From Raphanus sativus (lineage: Eukaryota > Streptophyta > Magnoliopsida > Brassicales > Brassicaceae), in contig NC_079516.1 of NCBI RefSeq assembly GCF_000801105.2, positions 50,265,265-50,329,264 on the forward strand: a DNA stretch of 64,000 nt, in the 5' to 3' direction. The position numbers and the translations under genes were made by a program. Of the stretch, positions 36,166-49,213 are shown piece by piece; position 1 is the stretch's first letter, and every line of letters begins with the position of its first letter. The notes beneath the pieces are model-generated. The model was not told the origin of the DNA. It worked only from the letters and a program-made list of their open reading frames with translations, and did no database searches.

Positions 36166-38554
36166 ATGGCCGAGAAGGACGTCGGAAACGTTAATAAAGC
36201 AAAGGAGAAACGATCCTCGAAGCGATTGATTTTGCTGATCGGAGCTATAGCTGCCGTCGCGGTCGCCGCGTTTCTGAATACTCAGGACTACTCGTCGATT
36301 TTTGATTTCACCGGGAAAATATGCAATTGCCGTCAGGTTAGGTATCTCTTTTAAACAGTTAAGCTCTTGTAACGTGTTTCTAGCCAATTGATATTCGTCT
36401 TAACTTTGAGATCGTTGATTAGGTTTATATTAGGTTATAGTGTTTGTGCTTTGGATTGATTCGACGAATCAGAAGAGCTTGTTTTGATAAGGCGGTTATT
36501 AGATTTATGTGATTTGAAACAAATTAGGGATTTGAAGCTATATGTAATTTGTATTCTAGGCAGAGAAGCAGATGTACATTGGGATGGTTGAAGACTGTTG
36601 TTGTGATTACGAGACGGTCAATAAGCTCAACACTGAGGTGTTGCATCCACTGCTTCAAGACCTTGTTAGGACATCGTTTTACCGATATTTCAAGGTTTGG
36701 TTTTCCTCTTTTTATATTAGGGGATTTATCAGTTATGATTATTAGGCCTGATTATTTTTTTTCTTTTTTTTAAAGGTTAAACTGTGGTGTGATTGTCCGT
36801 TTTGGCCTGATGATGGCATGTGCCGGTTAAGGGACTGTAGTGTTTGTGAGTGTCCTGAGAGCGAGTTCCCTGAGCCATTTAAGAAGCCGTTAAGCAAAGA
36901 CAACCCTGTTTGTCAAGAAGGGAAACCACAAGGTGCTGTTGACCGTACCGTTGACACTAGAGCTTTCACTGGTTGGACTGTCACCGACAATCCCTGGACC
37001 AGTGATGATGAAACTGACAATGGTCTGTCTACCTAACTTTTTTCCTTACACAATCGTTGTTTTACTTGGGTCTTGTGTATGTATGTTCTATGCATGTCAA
37101 CACTCACTCTTTCTATATCATTAACAAGTAGGGCTTCTAGTATTGATTCTTATTGTGGTAGATGTGGTTTTTGATGACCAAATACAATGATTGCAGCTGA
37201 AATGACGTATGTTAATCTTCTCCCGAATCCGGAACGGTACACTGGATATATTGGCCCCTCCGCTAGAAGGATATGGGATGCTATATACTCTGAGAACTGT
37301 CCCAAATGTAAGCTTCACTACTGTTTTTATCCCAATTTTTTCCTTCTTTATTCTCCAAGTGGCTGCTCAATTCATGGATTTCTAATCCCTTATTGGCTTT
37401 TATCTGATGAGTAGATGCATCTGAACATTCTTGCCAAGAGGAAAAGATATTGTACAAACTGGTTTCTGGTCTTCACTCATCTATTTCAGTTCATATAGCT
37501 TCAGATTATTTACTTGATGAAGCTAGAAACTTGGTAAGATCCGCCTCAGGAATCTCTCTTGTCCGCTATGTATGTTCTTTTAGCAGAATTAGAAAATCAT
37601 CTAATGATCTCCATTTTTTTTGTGTTTCAGTGGGGTCAAAACCTAACATTGTTGTATGATCGTGTGTTAAGATACCCGGATCGTGTTCGGAACCTATACT
37701 TCACATTTTTGTTTGTTCTCAGAGCAGTAACAAAGGTTAGTTTTCTTTATCAGAATCCAATGCAAAAGGGGGTCAATGTGGCCAGAACAAAATCACAAAT
37801 CGTTTTTCTCCTCACTTTTGTGTGATTTGTAGGCAGAAAATTACTTGGTAGAAGCTGAATATGATACTGGTAAAGACAATGTCATCGAGGACTTGAAGAC
37901 CAAATCTCTTATGAAACAACTGGTTAGTGATCCTAAGACGAGAGCAGCTTGTCCACTACCATTTGATGAAGCTAAGCTCTGGAAAGGCCAACGTGGACCA
38001 GAACTGAAACAACAGATACAAAAACAGTTCAGAAACATAAGGTCCTTCTTGAAACCTTACCTAGCTTCTTTCCCCCCTTTTTTTTTTGCCAGCGTGTCTC
38101 TGCTTGCTACTCGTCTTTTCTTGAGCAATACGTTGTAGTTAAGCTGAATGCCTTTATATTCGTTGCTGTCCTTGCAGTGCAATAATGGACTGCGTAGGTT
38201 GTGAGAAATGTCGTCTATGGGGAAAGCTTCAGACTCTTGGCCTCGGCACTGCATTGAAAATCCTTTTCACTGTAAACGGTGAAGTCAGTCTACGTCATAA
38301 TGTGCGTTCCTACTCATAGACCACACCTTCAGACACATCGTCCAGTTTTTGAAGTCTCTGCATTTTATATTTTCGTTGTTGACTAAAAACATTTTTTTTT
38401 TTTGCAGCTGGAACTGCAAAGGAATGAAGTGATTGCGCTGATGAATCTGCTCAACCGGTTATCCGAATCAGTGAAGTTTGTTCATGAAATGAGTCCTGTG
38501 GCCGAGAGTATAGCGGGAGATGGAACAACCAAACCAAATCATAACCGAACATAA
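36166..38554 (+). CDS. ERO2: Endoplasmic reticulum oxidoreductin (ERO2-like)
   Basis: ERO1-family flavoproteins reoxidise protein disulfide isomerase and pass electrons to oxygen in the ER lumen, driving disulfide formation. Nine exons: 36166-36336, 36560-36694, 36776-37022, 37197-37307, 37415-37533, 37631-37735, 37833-38041, 38178-38301 and 38408-38554, giving 455 residues (slightly shorter than the Arabidopsis protein as I recall it). Residues about 20-38 form an N-terminal membrane anchor ([17 protein letters not shown]). The shuttle cysteines C118 and C123 lie in MCRLRDC, and the flavin-proximal CxxCxxC centre is CVGCEKC at 371-377. Both redox pairs are intact. Exon 5 ends RNL before WGQN. 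The 3' end lies only 75 bp from a Mutator-like element. Confidence 0.94.
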
Positions 38555-38629
38555 TAGGTTAGGTGATTGTTCGGTTACGGTTTTAAACCGTAAAAATGAA
38601 CGGTTTTCCATTTCCTAGTATATTGATTC

Positions 38630-39677
38630 GGGAAAATCCCATAAAAAACTTTGAAATTAGAACTTACTTACATTTTAAATCTTTAATTTTTAAAGTGATA
38701 TTTGTATTACAAAAAATCTTCAAAATAAAAAGTTGAGCTATTTAGTGGGCTAAAAAAAAACTAAATAAAAATTCAGAAAATTAAATAAAATTCAGAAAAT
38801 TAAATAAAATTCAGAAAATTAAACAAAAATTCAAAATTAAATAAAAATTGATAATATAAAATAAAATAAAATAAACATTCAGAAAACTAATAAAATTCAG
38901 GAAATTATATAAAATGAAATTCACAAAAATTAGACAATTCAAAAATTCAAAAAAAAGTATTTTTAAAAAAATTACAAGATTAGTTTTTTTTTTAAATGGA
39001 CATATCGTCGTTGATAATTATAATTTCAAACATATAATTGTTTAAGATAATAATTTCTCACCTAACCATTAAAAATGATGGTTTAAACATATCTCCAACG
39101 ATAGTTTCTGACATCATCATCGCAAATAACGGTAGATATGTCCATAACAATATTTTGATAATTGTCATTGTCAATGCTTATATACATGTTTGTAATACAC
39201 TAACTTTTAAACGACTAAAATGTCAATTTTGATGGTTGTTAAAAACATTGTTATTTATGAAATTCATGATTTTTTTATTTGATTTTATGATTTTTAATTT
39301 AATTTATGCCTTTTGATTTAATCTTAGTTATTTATTTATTTGAAACTTTATTTAACTTCTGATATTTAGTTAATTTTCTATTTATTTTTAATTTTCTGAA
39401 TTTTCTTTGTTTTTTTATTTTTTACTAATTTTATGAATTTATATTTAATTTATATTTAATTTTATGAATTTTTCTTTAATTTTTATTTATTTTATGAATT
39501 CAATAAATATTTTTTTTTGGAAAAAACCGACAAATCACTGTTTTTACTTGTTAAACATATCAATTTTTTAGTTTGGAAGTTTTTTATGATACAAATGTCA
39601 ATTTTAAAATTAAAAATGATAATAAAAAAGCTTCAAGGTTTAAAACATTTTCATTGTTTTTTTTATGCGATTTTCCC
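38630..39677. mobile_element. Non-autonomous Mutator-like element with 10-bp target duplication
   Basis: A perfect 10-bp repeat, ATATTGATTC, flanks the element (38620-38629 and 39678-39687). The ends are long imperfect inverted repeats of about 105 bp: left GGGAAAATCCCATAAAAAAC, right (reverse-complemented) GGGAAAATCGCATAAAAAAA, continuing with interruptions to the TTTGTAT/TTTGTAT and TCTTCAAA/CTTCCAAA phrases. Target duplications of 8-11 bp and ~100-bp TIRs are typical of MULEs. The interior is low-complexity, with a repeated TTCAGAAAATTAAATAAAA unit near 38770-38840 and no transposase. Confidence 0.85.
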
Positions 39678-39687
39678 ATATTGATTC

Positions 39688-40512
39688 TAATTTTTTCGGT
39701 CTATCGTAGATATCTATATAGTTGACATTCTTGTTAATTAGACTTTTGTTTGTCACCCTATTATCTTCTTGTTTTTAGTTGTCAACCTTATTTTACTTCA
39801 TAGTGACTAATAAGAACACATAAAGAATTTAATATCAATTGTTCTATAAATAAGCTTGAAGATAGGGTGAAGATATCATATTCATAGAAACTTCCCAAAG
39901 CGTTAAAAGAATCATATACTTAATTATATAAAAAAAATCAAAAGATCATTCGAGAACCAAAAAAAATCAAGAAAAAATTGGAGAAAAACAAATTAGATAG
40001 ATTATTCTATTGGTAATCATGCAAAAACACCCAATATTTTGAACTGATTCTCATATGTAATGCAACTATGCAACGAGGACGCCAGCAAATCACAAACTGT
40101 ATCACAATACTGAAGACGAAAAAAACACCTAATAATAAAGATACTATCAAAAGAGTTCAGCTTTTGCGGTTGACTTAGGCAAGAAATAGTGCGAAACATA
40201 AAGAGACACTATAAAGGGAATCCTATCCTCCAACCTCAATGAACACACCTTTTGATTATCTCTTCTTTACTATTGATTCACCACATAAAGCTTTGCTTTC
40301 TTTTAGTTTTCTTTTTAAAATAATTGGACAATATTCAAAACCATAAACTAGTATACTAATGCCATAATCTACAAAATGCTCTGCAAATTATTATAGGGGA
40401 GAAAAAGAAAAATCTGTCCAACCAAAACTGATCCTGCATGGCTTAAATTTAGACAAATCACCACTATATTGTCTTTAATATATTTTGAAGTATAAGCTCC
40501 ACCCATTAGTTA
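39688..40512. other. Gene-free spacer
   Basis: AT-rich sequence with no recognisable gene or complete mobile element. Confidence 0.5.
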
Positions 40513-40763
40513 GAGTATCTTCAACCCCGATTCTATAGTTCACTCCAAATGGACTTTGAAGTAAAAAATACTTTGACATTTTTTCATTTTTCAATTCGTA
40601 ATAGAATAAAAGATATAAGTTTATTTTCTAAATGGAATAATAATTTTATTTCTGTTCACCAGTCCACTTTTAATTCTAAATTTGAGTAGGATAAGAGCAA
40701 AATTTAACTTCATTATAGAATTACTCCATTTAAAAAAAATAGAATTCTACACTGAAGATGTTC
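40513..40763. mobile_element. Small PIF/Harbinger-like MITE with TTA duplication
   Basis: TTA flanks both sides (40510-40512 and 40764-40766). The ends pair as GAGTATCTTCA and (right end reverse-complemented) GAACATCTTCA, 9 of 11 matching. The 251-bp interior is AT-rich and non-coding. The ends resemble those of the elements at 8746 and 14428. Confidence 0.7.
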
Positions 40764-42668
40764 TTAGGTGATTTGTTATTTTACGTTACTCACGATGGCC
40801 TAGATATATGTATATCACAAAACAAATCACCATTATATATCTACGTTATAACTCAGAAATAATTGTCAAGTTGGTTAATTAGTTTTGTCGATGAAGATTA
40901 GTTATTATCTTTTTAGTCAAAGAGATATTTCTTTAGTCGTGAGGTGAAGATTGATTTCCTCCAGGCTCCAACGTACGTATAAGTTTATAACAAAACTTTG
41001 ATCTCTTATGATGAGTGTGAGAAATATATTTGGAAGTCACTGTCTTGATGTTTTATTGTTCTTGCATCGTTACGATTTACATAAAATTGCATGGCAAAAA
41101 GATTTGAGAGGTTTTGTTTTTATGCCCTCCTTTATAAAAAGCTGAAGTCTTTCAAATTTTCATCTCTTCCAGAAAAGATAGTGTTTTTGAAGAACAAAAG
41201 ATATTACAAAAGGCAGTGGGAACAGACAAAGGCCATTGATAAAAAGATGCTCGTTCTTCCAGTATCAGAAAAATATTCATCTTCATTACGTATTTTATTT
41301 CATTCTTCTTTACTTTTGGCTCAAACTTTTCTCTTTTGCCTACTTTTCTTTTTGCTACCTTTAAATTTTGAATATTGATTTATCCAAGCTAAGTTGGTAG
41401 CAAACTATTAGGTACAACACCATAGCTGTCAGTCATGTCCTTCTTGGGTGATACCAACTGCATTCTATCACAGTGATGGTGTGAAAGTTTCCATTGTAAT
41501 ATTCCGACTGTTAACCAAACAACTGTTCCAGGGTAAGGAGCACAGAGAACAAAGCTCCATAATTGATATACACACTCACAAATAGTGTTTTGTCATGTAC
41601 AAACATTATTTATAGAATTCGTACATACATATCATAACCACTGAAGGTGTGACTCCATCATAGTCCACACAACAATAACATATTGGTAACCCTATGATGC
41701 CACTTTATAACGTCCTCATGATCGTTTCCGGCCATAAATAATCTATACACATCACGTTTGACCTTTAACGCATTCATGATTAATCATTATTCATTAGGTA
41801 CATATATATATATAACATAAATGAACCAACTAGATCTTATATTAACAGTCAGTACATTTATATATAGTTGGAAATCTAAGGATATGTTTTTATTTAATAA
41901 TGTGAAGTTGAAACTAACGTAAAAAAATGGAGCCATCCGAGAATAGTTTTGAGAGGATTTTGCTAACGTTATGTGTGTTTGACCAGACAACATTGACCGC
42001 TCGAGCCCTTCGGCTTACGTCCTTCAAAGCTTTTTGTGTGGCCTTATTCGATAATCCTACAAAAACCAAAACACTTCGAAAATCTCTCCGAGACACACAC
42101 GACACTTCTTGGATACACAAATTGACCTATTCATGTTTTAAAATGTTATTAGTAGTTTAAACTCTTTAATACAAACAAATAATCTCATTAATCGAGTTTG
42201 ACAAAAGAACAAAATATATTGCCCCAATGAGAATATTTTGTAAAGTCATTTCTATTTTTCTCTTTCAGAGTTTCGTTTAAAAATGTACATAATAAAGTTA
42301 TCTTCAAATTAATTTTATTTTATTTTATCTAAATTATGATATTATTTGAAGAACTCATAATAACTCGTAATTATACGTTGAACACACTATATATTAGAAT
42401 ATATGGAAAATCTCGCCTTTATGAAAGCAGTATGATAACTCTCCTCGTGATAATCAATGGGCATGCATGGTATAAGTTTGTTTTTTTGTTTTTTGATCAA
42501 TGTATAAGTTAATGTATTGTTTTACACAATGCAGCATAACCAATATAACGCATCATGAGTCGTTTTCATTTGTTTCACAAGAGCAACCATGGGTCCAACT
42601 CATGTTATCACAGCATTTTTGTTTGCGCCATCAAAAACTTATGAGCTTTTTGGATGGTGTGATTTGGG
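40764..42668. other. Gene-free spacer
   Basis: No recognisable gene. Open stretches at 41091-41378 and 41927-42160 have no family features. 41390-41740 has more balanced composition, possibly old transposon sequence, but I could not identify it. Confidence 0.4.
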
Positions 42669-43914
42669 GGAAAAAGTGCCTATTTCAATATGAACTTTAC
42701 GCGTCGTGCCTATTCCTTCACGAACTTTGTAGTAGTGCGTATTCCACACTGAACTAAACAAAATTTTTAAAATACTATATGAACTTTATGCGTCGTGTCT
42801 ATTCCTTCACGAACTTTATAGTAGTGCGTATTTCACATTGAACAAAACCAAAATCAAAAAATATTACATAGACTCTCAAAATCGTGCTTATTTCAATATT
42901 GAGTGTTAAACGTGTTAGTCATCCGTTAATGTATCAAAACAATGTCATTTTGTATAAATTTGTGAAATTAAAAATTAAAAATTTAAAATAAAATACACTC
43001 TCAAAATTGTGCTTATATATTGACTGTCAAAAGTAATAGTCATCATTGATTTTATCAAAAGACTATTTTGGATAAATTCTATGAAATTGTCCGTCGTTTT
43101 TTATTTTTTTTCATTTTACAAAAAATTTATCCAAAATGACGTTGTTTTAATAAATTAATGTATGACTTGACTAACACTTTTCACTTACTGACAAAGAAAG
43201 ACTAACATCTTTGACGGTGTATATATATAATTACGATTTTGAGCGTCAAAAGTGTTCGTCTTTTTTTTTTCAGCAAATCAAAGGTGTAGTCATATATATA
43301 TGTACATTAACCGTCAAAAGTGTTAGTATTTTCTGTTTAAGAAATCAAAAGTGTTAGTCATACGTTAATTTATCAAAATAACTTCATTTTTGATAGATTT
43401 TATAAAAAATAAAAAATTACAAATTGACGGATAATTTCATAGAATTTATCCAAAATAAAATTTTTTGATAAATTAAAACATGACTAACACCTCTGACAGT
43501 CAATATATAAGTACAATTTGAGAGGTTTTTGGTAAATTAAAGGATGACTATTACATTTGACAGTCAATATATATAAGCACAATTTTAAGAGTCTATATTT
43601 TATTTTGATTTTTAATTTCATAAAATTTATTCAAAATAATGTTGTTTTGATAAATTAACGGATGACTAACTCATTTAACGCTCAATATTGAAATAAGCAC
43701 TATTTTGAAAGTCTATGCAGTATTTTTTTATTTTTGTTTGGTTCAATGTGAAATACGCACTACTATAAAGTTCGTAAAGGAATAGACACGACGCATAAAG
43801 TTCATATAGTATTTTAAAAAATTTGTTTAGTTCAGTGTGGAATACGCACTGCTACAAAGTTCGTAAAGGAATAGGCACGACGCGTAAAGTTCATGTTGAA
43901 ATAGACACTTTTCC
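42669..43914. mobile_element. Foldback (palindromic) element with 10-bp target duplication
   Basis: The perfect 10-bp repeat GTGATTTGGG flanks the element (42659-42668 and 43915-43924). Nearly the whole 1246 bp is a palindrome. The left arm (GGAAAAAGTGCCTATTTCAA, then two tandem versions of a unit containing TATTCCTTCACGAACTTT) reappears reverse-complemented in the right arm (AAAGTTCGTAAAGGAATA, ending GACACTTTTCC). The inner parts also pair (GTTAGTCATCCGTTAAT with ATTAACGGATGACTAAC). There is no coding sequence. The duplication length suggests mobilisation by a Mutator-type transposase. Confidence 0.88.
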
Positions 43915-45106
43915 GTGATTTGGGTTGGTGGATTGCTTTAGAGTAGATGTTTCACGATTGTTTGGTGTTTCTCCCGTATCCAGTACCAGTACACATTGAA
44001 ACGATATATTTACAATCTTCTAAGCGGCATCTGATTAATCGATGCTTGGAAATTATTGTGTCTCGTCAGATTACGTGGCTCATGATTGTTGTCTTCTCAT
44101 TTTGCCGATGATCTTTTATTACGACTATGCATAGTTTTGGACGCACCACAATATTGACTTTAATTGCATTCGCTACTTTGTTCGAGATAAAGTAACTTTT
44201 GTTGAACCCTGTCACGTTTCTATCATAGAGCAACTTGCACACATATCTATTGATTAGTGGCTGGTTTCCAAATGTTTACAAAAAACGAAAAAGTTTAGCC
44301 TTTGGTTTAAATTTTTATAAAAAGGTCGTTGATGTAGGTATAGGTGGTTATTAGCTTTATTAACATATCTTTTGGCTTTTCTTTTCTTTTTACCATTTTA
44401 CGCATATATTATGTTCTAAGGTTGAAATACTTATAAGTTTGTAAATTTACTTCCTAAAGGAAAACGGACGTATTATCTGTAGTGTCACTATATGTTTACA
44501 TGAGTTATTGACAAAATATTCATATGTTAGATTTTTTACTAGAACTAGAGACTGAATTTTTTTTTACAAGGTTTAGGCTCCCTCCTTTTTCAACTGAAGT
44601 TTCAGATTTTTGAAAATGAGAAAATGACTTTAGATAAATACAAATTTCCGACTTAAGAAAATCTACTAGCAATTAAAAAGGGGATGAAATATAAATATAT
44701 AATTGACATCTTCATTTGAAGCTCTTTAGCTACAAAAAAGAAAGGGATATACGCTCATCAATTCCAATTGTTCAGTTTTGATGAGAATAAAAAAAAAGGA
44801 GAATTTCGATTTTGTAAGGGAATTTTGACAAGTTTAATTATACACACCATTTTTTTGTCACAATAATTATACACACCATATCGTTACAAACTAAAGAGAA
44901 AACTGGACGCTGAGATGAAGGAATCAATCAAGGGTTATGAGTCTTATGACTTATGGTGTAAAAGGAAATGAAGTAGTGCACGTGTGCTCCCAAAACCTCA
45001 TCATCACAGTGTCATGTGCAAAGTCAAATAAAAACTCACTTATCATTATGGATCGCACCAAACATAATTTTAAAAACCATCGTAATTCCATTGTTTCATC
45101 ATTCTA
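43915..45106. other. Gene-free spacer
   Basis: AT-rich sequence with no recognisable gene or RNA. Confidence 0.5.
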
Positions 45107-45355
45107 CTTTTTTTTTTGAAACACAAAAGGATTAAACCCAGACCACTAATGGAACCAAACCTAACCTTCGGGTGGAAAGTGCAACCCACAGATAGATCCT
45201 CTCCCGGGTATTCAAATGAGTCCTAAACAATGGACTCATATCCGTGTGGCCACTTAAAGGTGTTTGCAGTTGCGGGGATTCAAATCCGAGAATATTGAGA
45301 ATTTCACCCTCAACCCGAAATCCGTCCTACCACTAGCCCACCTATAAGTGGTTTC
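45107..45355 (-). mobile_element. SINE, minus orientation, same family as 29399-29599
   Basis: CATCATTCTA is duplicated at 45097-45106 and 45356-45365. The T-run at 45108-45117 is the poly-A tail of a minus-strand insert. Reverse-complemented, the body (TCGGATTTGAATCCCC, a diverged B box; TGGCCACACGGATATGAG; ending GGGTTTAATCC) follows the order of the element at 29399-29599. Confidence 0.78.
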
Positions 45356-45365
45356 CATCATTCTA

Positions 45366-46582
45366 TTTCCTCTCATCATTTCACCTCCTGTCATCATACC
45401 CTCTAATTTCTTCGCAACTTATGTGTGTTTTTCTTCGTAACCATCTATTTCTTTTGCTAGCAAATAATAGAAAAAATTTCAGTTATATAATTATCTCCAT
45501 TTCTGATATAAAGATTTTAGGTTTATTTTAATGTTTAAATATTAATATTATATTCTAAAATACTTTTATCAATTAATGTTGTTAAACTGCAAAATTTTAA
45601 GTATATTAATAGAAAATATTCAAATTAAACGAATATTATATAAATAGATATTAATATTAATTATATATAATATTCGTGAAACTCTAGAAATCTATTTCTA
45701 AAAGAAATATCATCAAATAATAATATGCTTGTGGTCGAATGGTATGAATTTATTATTTTGAAGTATGGATTTATTATGATTATTTTGAGGTATCTTTGGA
45801 TCTAATAAGAAAAAACATAGTCCAATCAATACATGGCCATTGGTGGATTAAAATGAAGTGATCACTCCTTCCGAATATTTTTGATGGATTTTCCTATTAA
45901 ACTCCGATAGATAGTTATTAGACGCTAATCAGATTTCTCAAAGATATCCAGATACAATGATAATCAAAATAAATTATCATCAAACATGAATATTTGGATA
46001 TTTTGGGTCAGTTAATTTTTCTTGTTTCAGATAATTTATCATTGTTTATTTATATATATATTCATATATTCAAAATATTTTATTTTTAAAATGATACAAA
46101 ATATAGAATTTATCTAGAATTGATTTATCTCTCATCAAAGTTACAATTTAAACTTAACAACATAATGCAATGATTCATACTAGTTCCATCATTGCGTTAC
46201 TATATCCTAATTCCAAAGCAAAGGTCAAAATGATTTAGATGGCATAAAGCAGAAGCATTAATTAACTTTATACTATCCCTTTTCCTTTCTCCACTTGGAT
46301 TTAATTATTAAACTAAACAAAGACCCAAAACAAAGGTCAAAATAAGTCGCAAATCTCGAAAGACTTTACTCAATCTCCTTCTTCTTCCTCCTTCTTCTTT
46401 AACTCTCTCTCTCTCTCTCGTCACCACCACCACTTAAACACTTCCACTGACTCATCAGAAGAAACCTTTCTCTCAGTTCTTGATTCCATACTTCTAACTT
46501 CTCTCTGCTTCTTTCTTCTTCTTCTTGTGTGGTTACTTCTTTAGAATCTTACTGTTTCTAGGTTTTACTCAAAATCAGAAGA
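45366..46582. other. AT-rich spacer and leader of the RING-vWA gene
   Basis: 45366-46350 holds no visible gene. About 46360-46582 is CT-rich (CTTCTTCCT and CTCTCTCT runs) and is the likely promoter and 5' UTR of the following gene. Confidence 0.5.
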
Positions 46583-49213
46583 ATGGGAAGTAAATGGAGG
46601 AAGATGAAACTGGCTTTGGGTCTCAATCTCTGTACTTACCTCCCACGGACCCTAGACGAATCACCTCCTGCTTTGAACTCCACAGAGAGATTATCAGATG
46701 TTGCTCTGCTCTCTCCTCTTAACTGGCCCATGACCCCAACACCTTCCTCTCACGGTCTCAAGTTATCCAGAAACGGCTCTAGAAAATCCTCAAAGGTTTG
46801 ATTTTTAACGAGACCCACTCTCTCAAACCCTTGTTCCCACTTCCTGTTTAAGTTGACTTTTGGATATGAGTTTGTCTTCTTCTTGTCTTTTTTTGTTTGT
46901 TTCTTAAAAAAAAATCACTCTTCATTGAAAGGTTTCATTTTTCAGTGTTGTTTCTTGTGAAAATTGAAATTTAGTATCTTGGATTTGATTTCATTTGGGA
47001 GATGCTCAAGAAAAAAACATCTTTCGGACACTTTTGTTTGTAGCTGTAATAAATGAGGAAACTTGATTGTTTCTCTATATCAATAGCTGCTTAAAATAGT
47101 TAAATTTTTAGTATTGTCTTGCATTAGATTTTTGTTTGTAGCGGTAATAAAGGAGGAAGCTTGATTCTTTCTGTTTGTAGCTGTAATAAAGGAGGAAACT
47201 TGATGACTTCACTACTTCACTATATCAATATCTGGTTAAAAGTAGTTAATTTTGGTTATAGTTAAAAGTTAGTTGGTTTCTTGTTATAGTGATTGTCTTC
47301 TTAAAGCTGATGAGTACTTTGATGAGTTTCTTTTGTCTATCTATAAAACAAGTGCTCACTTTTTTTTGTTTTTTGTTTTTTTTGATGAGCAGACATGTTC
47401 TATATGCTTGACTAAGATGAAAGAAGGAGGAGGACATGCTCTTTTCACAGCAGAGTGCTCACACTCCTTTCATTTTCACTGCATTGCTTCAAATGTGAAA
47501 CATGGGAACCAAGTCTGCCCTGTCTGCCGTGCCAAATGGAAAGAGATCCCTATGCAGCATCCTCCTCCTCGTTATCTCTTTGCAAGACCTTATAGCAATG
47601 ATGCAGCTGTTAACCTCCTCCACCGCTTGCCTGCACCTCGCCGAGTCACGAATCAAGGACGTGCTCTGCCTCCTGAGCCCTCTATGTTCAATGACGATGA
47701 GCCTTTAGAGCAGCAGCTTGTATTCTCCAGGAAGAGCTCGGAGAACAATCTGATGGAGTTGAAAATATATCCTGAGGTTTCTTCTGTACCAAGAGCTGAG
47801 TCTCGTGAGGAGTTTGATGTATTGGTGCACCTCAGAGCTGCTGGTATGGTTAATGGAAACGCTCGAGCTCCACTTGATCTTGTCACAGTGCTTGACATCA
47901 GTGGTAGCATGGCTGGAACCAAGCTTGCTCTTCTCAAAAAAGCAATGGGGTTTGTGATTCAGAATCTTGGTTCTAACGATAGGCTTTCTGTGATTGCGTT
48001 CTCTTCCACTGCTCGTCGTCTATTCCCTTTGACCAAGATGTCTGATGCTGGAAGGAATCTAGCACTTCAAGCTGTGAACTCATTGGTTGCAAACGGTGGG
48101 ACCAACATCGCCGAAGGTCTTAGGAAAGGTGTGAAGGTGATGGAAGAACGGAGAGATGAGAACCCTGTTGCTAGCGTTATCCTTTTGTCTGATGGGAGAG
48201 ATACATACACCATGAACAACCAGCCTGATCCAAACTACAAGCTGTTGCTTCCTTTGTCTATGCACGGTAGTGAAAGCAAACGGTTTCAGATCCCTGTTCA
48301 TTCTTTTGGTTTTGGATCAGATCATGATGCTTCGCTGATGCATTCTGTCTCTGAAACCTCTGGAGGAACGTTCTCTTTTATAGAGAGTGAGTCTGTGATC
48401 CAGGACGCTCTTGCACAGTGCGTTGGTGGACTTTTGAGTGTAGCAGTGCAGGAGCTGAGGCTAGAGATCGATAGTTTCTCCTCAGATGTTCGTCTTAGCT
48501 CGATTAAAGCTGGGAGTTACCCTAGCCTTGTGGGTGGTGATGGTAGGTCAGGACGTGTTGAGATTGGTGATCTTTACGCGGATGAAGAGAGGGACTTCTT
48601 GATGTCTATCAACATCCCAGCTCAGAGAAGTGGAGAGGAGACAGAGCTTCTGAAGATGAGATGTGTATACAAAGATCTTTTGACAAAGGAGGTTGTGACG
48701 CTTCAGAGCCATGTCCTCAAGATTCAAAGACCAGACACCGTTGGTCAAGAAGAAGCTGTTGTTGTGTCCATCGAAGTGGACAGGCAAAGAAACAGGTTTC
48801 TAGCTGCGGAGGCAATGGTTAAAGCAAGAGCTTTAGCAGAGGGGGAAGATTTAGCAGCAGCTGTTAATGTGATCCAGGAGTTTAGACAGGTTTTAGCGGA
48901 GACGGTCTCAGCAAAATCAAACGACGGGTTTTGTGTGGCTTTGGACAGAGAGATGAAGGAGATGCAAGAGAGAATGGCGAGCAGGCATGTCTATGAGGTA
49001 TCAGGAAGAGCTTACATTCTCTCTGGACTTAGTTCACACTCATGGCAAAGAGCTACATCGAGAGGAGAATCAGGAGATGGTTTTAGCTTTGTGCAGGCTT
49101 ATAATTATCAGACTCCATCAATGGTTGAGATGCTGCACAGATCACAAGCCACATCGTATCATAGACTCATCCAGCCGTTGCTGTCATATGTATCTCAACC
49201 AAAGCCAAGGTGA
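46583..49213 (+). CDS. RING-finger and von Willebrand A domain protein, WAV3/EDA40-like E3 ubiquitin ligase
   Basis: Two exons, 46583-46795 and 47393-49213, give 677 residues. The C3HC4 RING lies at about 73-116 (C73, C76, C93, H95, H98, C101, C113, C116). It binds zinc and would recruit an E2 enzyme. The vWA domain starts near 233 and has an intact metal-site motif D239-I-S241-G-S243 (DLVTVLDISGSMAGTK). A C-terminal region includes a coiled-coil-like segment (REMKEMQERM). This is the order found in the WAV3/EDA40 family, which is implicated in root gravitropic growth. The gene is the probable ortholog of At2g38970. The true protein starts MGSKWRKMKLALGL; a longer open frame from 47273 reads through the intron and is not the gene. 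Confidence 0.92.

Noticed and set aside
47273..47392. In-frame upstream extension of the RING-vWA exon 2 (starting at an ATG at 47273)
   Set aside because: This is intron sequence ending in GAGCAG before ACATGT; the family N-terminus is encoded by the exon at 46583-46795.
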